From AP-15 sp963818695 (GTDB lineage Bacteria; Pseudomonadota; Alphaproteobacteria; ATCC43930; CGMCC-115725), in contig CAWFTG010000009.1 in NCBI GenBank assembly GCA_963818695.1, positions 372,001-436,000 of the forward strand: a stretch of DNA of 64,000 bases, in the 5' to 3' direction. The notes under the pieces were generated by a model. The model was not told the DNA's origin and made no database searches. It saw only the letters and a list, made by a program, of their open reading frames with translations. Every line of letters begins with the position of its first letter. The first letter of the stretch is position 1. Made by a program: the position numbers and the translations under genes. Below, in pieces: positions 54,418 through 61,278 of the stretch.

Positions 54418-56031
54418 CTACGCCGCCAGTCTTTGCCGCGCGGCGCCTTTGATCATCGCCGCGCCCTTTTCGGCGATCATGATGGTCGGGGCGTTGGTGT
54501 TGGTCGAGGTGACGGCCGGCATTACCGAGGCGTCGATGACGCGCAGGCCGTCGAGGCCGTGCACGCGCAATTCGCTGTCGACGACGCTCATCGGGTGCGA
54601 GCCCATCAGGCAGGTGCAGCTGGCGTGATAGCAGGTGCCGCCGTAGCGGCGCGCGTAATCGAGGAGTTCGTCGTCGGTCTGGATTTGGGGGCCGGGCAGG
54701 GTTTCTTCGCGGACGAAGCGCTGTAAAGCCGGGGCGGCGAAGAGGCGGCGCGCCAGGCGCAAGCCGCCGATGATCGCGCGCCGGTCGCTTTCCTCTGACA
54801 GGTAGCGCGGGTTGATCGCCGGCGCGTCGCCAGGCCGGTTCGACTTGGCCTCGACATAGCCGCGCGATAAGGGCCGCATCTGCCAGGCGCCGGCGCTGAG
54901 GCCGGGCGTCTCCTCGAGCTCGCCGATCTGGCCGTTCTTGAAGCTGCCCGGCGCGAAGGTGACTTGCACGTCGGGGGTCGCCGATTCCTCCAACACTTTG
55001 ACCGAGGCGGCGACGATCGAGGGGCTGTAGGTCAGCATGCCCTTCCCGGTGAAGAGCCAGCGCATGACCTCGCCGGCCAAGGGCAGGCCGCGCGAGCGCT
55101 CGTTGGCGGTCTGCGCACCGACGACCGGGTAGGAGACGCGCGCGACATAGTGGTCCTGCATGTTCTTGCCGACGCCGCGCAATTCATGGACGACCGGCAC
55201 GCCGATCTTCGCGAGATGCTCGGGATCGCCGACGCCGGACAATTGCATGATGTGCGGCGAGCCGATCGCGCCCGCCGACAGGATCACCTCGCGTGCGGCA
55301 TCGGCACGCTCGATGCGGCCGCTGCGCGAAAATTCGACGCCGGTCGCGCGCTTGCCGTCGAACAGGACGCGGTGGACCAGCGCGCCCGTGACGAGCTGCA
55401 AGTTCGGCCGCTTCAATGCCGGGCGCAGATAGGTGCGCGCGGTCGAGGCGCGGCGGCGGCCGCCGCGGGTCTGCTGGCACCAGCCGATGCAGTCGGTATG
55501 GCCGGGCGGCAGGTCGTTGAGGTCCTCGCGGTATTCGAGCCCGATCTGCTTGCCGGCCTCGAGCACAGTCGCGCAGATCGCCGGCCGGTCGGTCTTCGAC
55601 GTGAAGAGCGGCCCCTCCTTGCCGCGCGCCTCGCTGCCCTCGCCCTCCCAGCGCTCGGCCTGGCGGAAATAAGGCAGGCAATCGTCCCACGACCAGCCGC
55701 GATTGCCGAGCTGCGCCCAGTGGTCGTAATCCTCGGGCTGGCCGCGGATGTAGATCATCCCGTTGATCGACGACGACCCGCCGATCACACGGCCGCGCGT
55801 ATAGACGATCGCGCGGCCGCCCGTGCCGGGGTCCGGCTCGGCGCGGAACTTCCACGTCAAGGTGTCGTGGTCGAGCATCTTGAAGAACCCGGCCGGGATG
55901 TGGATCAGCGGGTTCCAGTCGCGCCCGCCCGCCTCGATCAGCAAGACTTTCGTAGCCGGATCCTCGGTCAGCCGGTTGGCCAGAACACAGCCGGCCGAGC
56001 CGGCCCCGATGATGATGTAATCCGCCTGCAT
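54418..56031 (-). CDS. GMC-family (choline dehydrogenase-like) oxidoreductase
   Basis: This 537 aa FAD enzyme oxidises an alcohol. DYIIIGAGSAGCVLANRLTE is the FAD-binding fold, GRVIGGSSSINGMIYIRGQ and LSAGAIGSPHIMQLSGVG are the two GMC signatures, and CYHASCTCLMG and NAPTIMIAEKGA are in the C-terminal active-site domain (catalytic His/Asn region). Length is normal. The substrate is not deducible. Its 3' end is repeated three more times to the left (R1-R3), making this the intact parent copy. Confidence 0.92.
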   Translation of the reverse strand: MQADYIIIGAGSAGCVLANRLTEDPATKVLLIEAGGRDWNPLIHIPAGFFKMLDHDTLTWKFRAEPDPGTGGRAIVYTRGRVIGGSSSINGMIYIRGQPEDYDHWAQLGNRGWSWDDCLPYFRQAERWEGEGSEARGKEGPLFTSKTDRPAICATVLEAGKQIGLEYREDLNDLPPGHTDCIGWCQQTRGGRRRASTARTYLRPALKRPNLQLVTGALVHRVLFDGKRATGVEFSRSGRIERADAAREVILSAGAIGSPHIMQLSGVGDPEHLAKIGVPVVHELRGVGKNMQDHYVARVSYPVVGAQTANERSRGLPLAGEVMRWLFTGKGMLTYSPSIVAASVKVLEESATPDVQVTFAPGSFKNGQIGELEETPGLSAGAWQMRPLSRGYVEAKSNRPGDAPAINPRYLSEESDRRAIIGGLRLARRLFAAPALQRFVREETLPGPQIQTDDELLDYARRYGGTCYHASCTCLMGSHPMSVVDSELRVHGLDGLRVIDASVMPAVTSTNTNAPTIMIAEKGAAMIKGAARQRLAA

Positions 56032-56104
56032 CTTCCGCGCTCCCTCCGGCTACTTATTCGCGTACAGTTTAGTTACGAGAATACCAGCGGAGCAACGGCG
56101 TTGC

Positions 56105-56539
56105 TCAGGCGCGCATGCGCGAGATATCGCGAAGAACGCTCGCTTCCAGTTCCTTCTCGTCGAGGCGATGCTTCACCAGATCGCCGATACTGACGATGCC
56201 CTTCAGCTCGTTGCCCTCGATCACCGGGAAGTGACGGATGCGCGCCGTCGTCATTGTTGCAAGTACGGCATCGATGCGATCGGCGGGGCGGCAGGTGAGG
56301 ATAGGCGTCGACATCAGTTGCTGGACCTCAAAGCCGAGCACGGCGGCGCCGTCACGGGCTATCGCCTTGATAAAGTCCCGCTCCGAAAAGATGCCGACCG
56401 GTTTCATCCACCGGTCCTCCACGACCAAGGCGCCGATGCGGTGCTCAGCCAGCTTGCGGACCGCAAGCTCTACGCTATCTGCGGGGTGTATCCTCTCGAC
56501 GTGATGGCCCTTGGTCCGCAAAACATCGGAAATAAACAT
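56105..56539 (-). CDS. CBS-domain pair protein
   Basis: This 144 aa protein consists of two tandem CBS domains: DSVELAVRKLAEHRIGALVV followed by GIFSERDF, and ADRIDAVLATMTTARIRHFP followed by GIVSIGDLVK. Such stand-alone CBS pairs bind adenine nucleotides and often regulate partner proteins. The Met of MFISDVL is chosen because AGGAGG lies five bases upstream on the minus strand. Confidence 0.9.
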   Translation of the reverse strand: MFISDVLRTKGHHVERIHPADSVELAVRKLAEHRIGALVVEDRWMKPVGIFSERDFIKAIARDGAAVLGFEVQQLMSTPILTCRPADRIDAVLATMTTARIRHFPVIEGNELKGIVSIGDLVKHRLDEKELEASVLRDISRMRA

Positions 56540-56661
56540 GGCTGCCTCCTGCAATCTGGAGCGCGGCCTCGGACTCTGTCTCGGACGGCCACTGCTCGCG
56601 AGCGGTTCCCAGTATCTAGATGGGGATTTGGTGATGCGTTACCCAAGGTATGCAGTACTGT

Positions 56662-56701
56662 AGGCGGAAGACCCCGGCGAAAGCCGGGGGTATTCTGCCG
56701 C
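56662..56701. repeat. REP-like palindrome, copy 1
   Basis: An outer GGCGGAAGA/TTCTGCCGC arm surrounds the inner hairpin CCCCGGC-GAAA-GCCGGGG, a stable GAAA tetraloop. It lies upstream of the alpha/beta hydrolase. A second copy is at 57935-57971. Confidence 0.65.
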
Positions 56702-56729
56702 TATCCGCCCCACGAAGGAGAATCCCCCA

Positions 56730-57512
56730 ATGCCGTTTTACGAAAAAGGCGACGTCCGCATCCATTACGAAGAGGTCGGCTCCGGCTTCCCGCTTATGGT
56801 CATCCCGGGCGGCGGGCTCAACTCGACCGTCGCAGGCCTCGCGAACCATCCCTTTAACCCGATGGCCGAGTTCAAGGACGAGTACCGTGTCATCGCGGCG
56901 GATCTGCGCAACGCCAACGGCGGCCAGTCCTCGGGCCCTCTCGAAATCGACCGGCCGTGGGACGCCTACACCGACGACCACATCGGCCTGATGGACCACC
57001 TGGGGATCCGCGAGTTTATGGTGTTGGGCTTCTGCATCGGCGGTCCGTTCATCTGGAACCTGCTGAAGCGGGCGTCCGGCCGCATCGTCGCCGGCGTATT
57101 GGCACAGCCGAGCGGGTTCCGCCCGACGATGCCCGACCTCTTCTACCAGAACAACATCAACGGCTGGGGACCGCCGCTGTGCGAGCGCCGCCCCGACGTG
57201 ACGATGGCCCAAATCGACGCGTTCCTCAACAAGATGTACCGCAGCAACGCCGACTTCGTGTTCACCGTGAGCCGCGATTTCGTAAAGAGCTGCCAGACGC
57301 CGGTCCTCATACTGCCCGACGACGTGCCGGCCCACCCCTACGCGGTGGCGTTGGAGAGCGCGCATCTCGCGCCCAATGCGCAAGTCAGCATCTATCCCTG
57401 GAAGGCGAACCCGGAGCAGATCCAGCTCGCGCTGCGCCACGTACGCGCGTTCCTCAAAGCAAACCGCCCGGCGAGTGCGGCGGAGCGACCGCTGGCCGCC
57501 GCCGCGCAGTAA
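56730..57512 (+). CDS. Alpha/beta hydrolase with Cys-type nucleophile elbow
   Basis: This 260 aa alpha/beta-hydrolase fold protein begins MPFYEKGDVRIHYEEVGSG and has the oxyanion region VIPGGGLNST. The nucleophile elbow is GFCIGG, so the usual Ser is Cys, as in dienelactone hydrolases and a few related groups. ADLRNANGGQS precedes it and a basic/Ala-rich tail ends the protein. GAAGGAGAAT precedes the ATG. The substrate is unknown. Confidence 0.85.
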   Translation: MPFYEKGDVRIHYEEVGSGFPLMVIPGGGLNSTVAGLANHPFNPMAEFKDEYRVIAADLRNANGGQSSGPLEIDRPWDAYTDDHIGLMDHLGIREFMVLGFCIGGPFIWNLLKRASGRIVAGVLAQPSGFRPTMPDLFYQNNINGWGPPLCERRPDVTMAQIDAFLNKMYRSNADFVFTVSRDFVKSCQTPVLILPDDVPAHPYAVALESAHLAPNAQVSIYPWKANPEQIQLALRHVRAFLKANRPASAAERPLAAAAQ

Positions 57513-57629
57513 CCTGTTTTTCCGTCGCCCCCGGCTGGTCCCGGGACCAATACCGCCACGCGCGGAACGCGATTTGACCGTGCAGCGTTCCCTCTGCGAT
57601 GGGCTTCTTCAGTCTTCGTGGAGATAGCG

Positions 57630-57926
57630 ATGCGAACCAGGCTAAAGGTTTTAGCGGCCGCCGCCGCTGTTCTGGCCGTCGGCACCTCGAGCGCGGCGAT
57701 GGCGAAATATCCCTGCGCGCCGGGCTACAGGTATCATAACCGCGTCTGCCAGCCGGTGCGGCATTTGGGATATGGGAACCCGGTGTCTGGCGCGGTCTCC
57801 GGAGAGGCTGCCGGCGCCGCAAGGGGAGCTGCAACCGGCGGTCCCGTCGGCGCGGTCGTCGGCGGGGCGCTCGGCACGGCCGGCGGCGCCGTTACCGGCA
57901 CCGGCAACATGCTTATGGGTCGCTAG
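57630..57926 (+). CDS. Small secreted glycine-zipper protein with Cys motif (paralogue 1)
   Basis: This 98 aa protein has a signal peptide (LKVLAAAAAVLAVGTSSAAM) then CAPGYRYHNRVCQP, followed by a Gly/Ala-rich glycine-zipper stretch (GGPVGAVVGGALGTAGGAVT). The start is the ATG at 57630 with GGAGATAG upstream. It is clearly paralogous to the protein encoded at 59074. Export to the periplasm or outer membrane is inferred; function is unknown. Confidence 0.75.
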   Translation: MRTRLKVLAAAAAVLAVGTSSAAMAKYPCAPGYRYHNRVCQPVRHLGYGNPVSGAVSGEAAGAARGAATGGPVGAVVGGALGTAGGAVTGTGNMLMGR

Positions 57927-57934
57927 GGCCGTAA

Positions 57935-57971
57935 GGCGGATGACCCCGGCGAAAGCTGGGGGTAATCCGCC
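57935..57971. repeat. REP-like palindrome, copy 2
   Basis: GGCGGAT...ATCCGCC arms surround CCCCGGC-GAAA-GCTGGGG. It shares nearly all of its sequence with 56662-56701. It lies between convergent genes, where it may also act as a bidirectional hairpin terminator. Confidence 0.65.
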
Positions 57972-58021
57972 GATGACTGGTGCCGCCTACATCCCAGCGG
58001 CGGCGGTCGACCGGGTGCCGC

Positions 58022-58894
58022 TCAAGCCACCCGCACGAACTTATCGACGCTGCGGTCCTGGGTGAGGCCGGCGTAGATGTCGCCGCGCGAGTCGACGCCG
58101 ATACCGTGAACGTGGCGGCTCTCCATGCGGGCGAGCACTTTTCCTTGTTCATCGCGGACGCAGACATAGGCAGGGTTGCCGCCATCTTCCTGCTCGGCGA
58201 TGTAGAAATTGCCGTCCTTCCCGCGGGTGATGTCATTGGGGCCGCCCATGCCGGTCCACTCTCCGAGGTATTCGCCGTCGGGCGTGAAAATCTGGATGCG
58301 CTTATTCGAGCGGTCGGCGACGTAGAGCTTGCCGTCATCGTCATAGGCGATGCTGTGCGGCAAATGGAATTGGCTCGCGCCATGGCCCGGCTCGCCCCAC
58401 GATTTGACGAGGCTGCCGTCACGCGTGAAGCGGTGGACCCGGGCGTTGCGGTAGCCGTCGGTCACGTAAAGGTCGCCGTTGGGGTGAGCGATCATCTCGG
58501 TTGGGTGGTTGAACGGGCCCGCCGCGCGCTCCGCCAGCCAATTGCTAACCTTCCCGGTATCCGAATGCCGGCCGCGCGTGCCGAGCTCCAACAGGGGTTT
58601 GCCGTCCAATGTGAACGACTTCGCGACCGAGTCGGAGCGATCGGTCGTGTAGACGGTGTCGCCGACGATTTTCAGACCGTGCGGGTCGGTGACCTCGCCG
58701 CTGCCCCAGGCACCCAGGTATTTTCCATCCCGGTCGAACACGACAACGGGGGGATCCTTGCGCTGGAACACATAAATCCGGTCCTGCGCGTCGGCCGCGA
58801 CCCGGCTGACCAGCCCGAAGGCCTGTCCGTCGGGCAATTTGCAGAAATCGCGGATCAGCTCATAACGGTATTCGCCTGTACCAGTCTGTGCCAT
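58022..58894 (-). CDS. NHL-repeat (SMP-30-like) beta-propeller protein
   Basis: This 290 aa protein has recurrent blades such as DRIYVFQRKDPPVVVFDRDG, GDLYVTDGYRNARVHRF, GKLYVADRSNKRIQIFTPDG and DSRGDIYAGLTQDRSVDKFV, typical of NHL propellers, similar to the peptidyl-alpha-hydroxyglycine amidating lyase/SMP-30 group. No signal peptide is seen. The enzymatic activity is not predictable; a lactonase/lyase-like or binding role is possible. Confidence 0.83.
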   Translation of the reverse strand: MAQTGTGEYRYELIRDFCKLPDGQAFGLVSRVAADAQDRIYVFQRKDPPVVVFDRDGKYLGAWGSGEVTDPHGLKIVGDTVYTTDRSDSVAKSFTLDGKPLLELGTRGRHSDTGKVSNWLAERAAGPFNHPTEMIAHPNGDLYVTDGYRNARVHRFTRDGSLVKSWGEPGHGASQFHLPHSIAYDDDGKLYVADRSNKRIQIFTPDGEYLGEWTGMGGPNDITRGKDGNFYIAEQEDGGNPAYVCVRDEQGKVLARMESRHVHGIGVDSRGDIYAGLTQDRSVDKFVRVA

Positions 58895-59073
58895 GCCGTC
58901 CTCCTCCCGGAAATGGGGCGCGCGTTCCTCTGCCGCCTACAGCGGCAGAATACCGGTAGTCGCGCTTGTTATAAACGGGCTCCGCTACGCGCGGAACGCA
59001 AGTCACTTCTCCGGCGTTGACTAGCTCGGTAGCGGCGTTCTGTCGTCTTTTCGCATGCTACGCGGAGGTAACG

Positions 59074-59487
59074 ATGCCAACGAGGTTCAAGGTGTTTGCA
59101 ATCGCCGCCGCTCTGGCGGCGGGCACGTCAGGCGCCGCTATGGCGCAATATGGCTGTCCAGCCGGTTATACCTATTTTAACGGCGCCTGCCAACCGGCTG
59201 CTGCGCCGGGTTATGCGCCCGCGCCGGGCTATGCTCCGGCACCGGGGTACCCGCCAGCGCAGCCCTATGCGAGCCCTGCGGGCCCGTTGTCCGGCGCGGC
59301 AGCCGGAAGCGCAGCGGGAGCCCAGAGCGGCGGGGCAGCAGCCGGTCCCGTGGGGGCGATCGTCGGCGGCGCGCTCGGCACCGCTACCGGCGCGGTTCAG
59401 GGCACCGCCAACATGCTGACGCCGCCGGGATTGAGGTGCAACGCCGGATACACCTACTACAACGGCGCCTGCGTCCCAGCTCGTTAG
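59074..59487 (+). CDS. Small secreted glycine-zipper protein with Cys motifs (paralogue 2)
   Basis: This 137 aa protein has the signal peptide FKVFAIAAALAAGTSGAAMA, the motif CPAGYTYFNGACQP, a tandem APGYAP repeat region, a glycine zipper (GPVGAIVGGALGTATGAVQG), and a second motif CNAGYTYYNGACVP at the C-terminus. CGCGGAGGTAACG precedes the ATG. It shares motif order with 57630-57926. The two genes flank the NHL-repeat gene. Confidence 0.75.
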   Translation: MPTRFKVFAIAAALAAGTSGAAMAQYGCPAGYTYFNGACQPAAAPGYAPAPGYAPAPGYPPAQPYASPAGPLSGAAAGSAAGAQSGGAAAGPVGAIVGGALGTATGAVQGTANMLTPPGLRCNAGYTYYNGACVPAR

Positions 59488-59490
59488 GCC

Positions 59491-60675
59491 TCAATACGGG
59501 TCCCCGACAAAAATAAAGGTCGTGCCGGTCACGATCGGGGCGCTGGCGCCGACGAACGAGACGTTGGCGTCCTTGACCTGACGTGACCCGGCGCGGCCCG
59601 AAGCCTGCAAGGCGCCTTCGATGATGTGCCACAGGCCATGGATGCGTCCCGTACCGAGGCTGCCGCCAAAGGTGTTGAGCGGCAATTCGCCGTCTCGTTC
59701 GATGCGCCCGTCCTGGATGAAATCGAGCGCCTCGCCCTCCTTGCAGAACCCATAGGATTCGAGCCCGTAGACCACCGAGGCGGAAAAGCCGTCATAGATC
59801 TGCGCGACATCGACATCCTTCGGGGCAAAGCCGGAGCGCTCCCAGGTCAGCTTGGCTGAACTGCGGCCGCCTTCCATGTAATCGGCGAGGCTGCCGATGC
59901 GGCCGGCCACCTCGAAATGCAGCCGCTGTCCATAGCCGGCCAGGTAAGCCGGCCGTGGCTTCAAGCTGCGCGCCCGGTCGGCTGTCGTCAATACGATCGC
60001 GACCGCGCCCTGTACCGGGATGTCGCAATCGAACAGGCAGAATGGATATGCCACCATCCGCGAGGCGAGGTAGTCCTCGCGCGTCAGGGGCACACCGTAG
60101 AAATAGGCGTGCGGATTGTGCTGCGTGTGCCGGCGCTGGGTCACCGCCAATGTCGCCATTTTCTCGCGATTCTGATTGTGCCGTTCGAGCCAGCGGGTAT
60201 AGGCGACGGCCATGCCCTGCCCCGGACCGCCGAACCCGTAGGGTGCGGTGAACTGCGCGGCGCCCGACGCGTGGGTTCCGGGAAGGTTCTGGTAAGTCCC
60301 GCGCGGATTGTGCATGGCCCGCCACACCACCGCGTATTTGCACACCCCCGCGAGCAACGCGTTGACCGCCTGCTGCACGGCGCCGCCGATATTGGTCGTG
60401 CCGACCTGAATGTGCCAGGCGAGATTGGGCAGTTTCAGCATCGCCATCATGCAGTTGACGGACACGATGGAGATCCCGTCCACCTCCGCGTGCCCGGTCG
60501 CCGGCAGTTCCGGATAGGTCGCCAGACCGTCGACGTCGGACATCTCAAGCCCCAAATCCGCGACCGCATCCTTGACGGCGGTCAGCGCATGAGCGGCGAG
60601 CGGGATCTCGGCCGAGCGCGTCACTTTCGAAAAGCCCACGCCGCTGACCGCCACCTTGCACCGGTTCTCCCACAT
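59491..60675 (-). CDS. Thiolase-family protein (SCP-x/lipid-transfer type)
   Basis: This 394 aa thiolase-fold protein of the acetyl-CoA acetyltransferase-like group paired with DUF35 proteins has an N-terminus with VAVSGVGFSKVTRSAEIPL, a KYAVVWRAMHNPRGTYQN segment, AQIYDGFSASVVYGLESYGF, and GGSLGTGRIHGLWHI near the C-terminus. The usual N-terminal active-site Cys context of degradative thiolases is not obvious, so it may act as an aldolase or lyase partner. The DUF35 gene upstream (60802-61233) supports this pairing. Confidence 0.83.
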   Translation of the reverse strand: MWENRCKVAVSGVGFSKVTRSAEIPLAAHALTAVKDAVADLGLEMSDVDGLATYPELPATGHAEVDGISIVSVNCMMAMLKLPNLAWHIQVGTTNIGGAVQQAVNALLAGVCKYAVVWRAMHNPRGTYQNLPGTHASGAAQFTAPYGFGGPGQGMAVAYTRWLERHNQNREKMATLAVTQRRHTQHNPHAYFYGVPLTREDYLASRMVAYPFCLFDCDIPVQGAVAIVLTTADRARSLKPRPAYLAGYGQRLHFEVAGRIGSLADYMEGGRSSAKLTWERSGFAPKDVDVAQIYDGFSASVVYGLESYGFCKEGEALDFIQDGRIERDGELPLNTFGGSLGTGRIHGLWHIIEGALQASGRAGSRQVKDANVSFVGASAPIVTGTTFIFVGDPY

Positions 60676-60801
60676 ACGGTCTCCCTCCTTACCCGCAAAG
60701 ACCGTCGCCCCCGCGATAGCGGAAGCCTAGGGTGGGCGGTCTACTGATTGCCCTGGTTTCTCGCTTTCGCGGGAATGACGGAAGTGTGCAATTCACTTCA
60801 C

Positions 60802-61233
60802 TCACCCGGGGCGGGCGAGGCGAAACTGCGGCAAGGTGATATCCTCGCTGAGCTTCTCAAAGACGACCTCGACGCGGCGCCCGACTTTCGCGTCGGTATA
60901 TTCGGCGTCCAAAAGATTGCCGGCCATCAATGCACCAGGGGCATCCTCGAGTTCGACGATGATGCTGGCGTAAGGCACCGCGGAAGCAAAGCGCTTGTCG
61001 CCGGTGTGGTACATGATCGTGTAGGCATAGATCGTGCCGATCCCGCGCACCGGTTCGAATTTCAAATCGGTCGAGACGCATTGCGTACAGGTCGCATAGG
61101 GCGGGTGCTGGAAGTGTCCGCAGCTCTGGCAGCGCTGCAGTTCCAATACGCTGCGCCTGGCCGCATCCCAGAACGGCTTTGTCCACTCGTTCGGCACCGG
61201 GACCGGCCGCGTCACCTTGCTCCAGTCGCTCAT
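60802..61233 (-). CDS. DUF35 OB-fold zinc-ribbon protein
   Basis: This 143 aa protein has a zinc ribbon CQSCGHFQHPPYATCTQC (four Cys) followed by an acyl-CoA-associated OB fold (GIGTIYAYTIMYHTGD, VGRRVEVVFEKL). Such proteins form complexes with thiolase-like enzymes in the CoA-dependent degradation of steroids and other acids. The Met of MSDWSKV is chosen for family length. It probably forms an operon with the thiolase gene 126 bp downstream. Confidence 0.88.
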   Translation of the reverse strand: MSDWSKVTRPVPVPNEWTKPFWDAARRSVLELQRCQSCGHFQHPPYATCTQCVSTDLKFEPVRGIGTIYAYTIMYHTGDKRFASAVPYASIIVELEDAPGALMAGNLLDAEYTDAKVGRRVEVVFEKLSEDITLPQFRLARPG

Positions 61234-61278
61234 TGGCGGGAATATCCTCTCTCCACGGGGGAGCCCGAAGACATTTGA

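Noticed and set aside
49300..56100. Prophage, insertion sequence or integron
   Set aside because: No transposase, integrase, capsid or attC-like gene or site could be recognised; only short inverted-repeat elements and repeated gene ends are present.
58022..59020. A 346-codon plus-strand frame opposite the NHL-repeat gene
   Set aside because: The opposite strand has clear beta-propeller blades and a family-like start; the plus-strand frame is its shadow.
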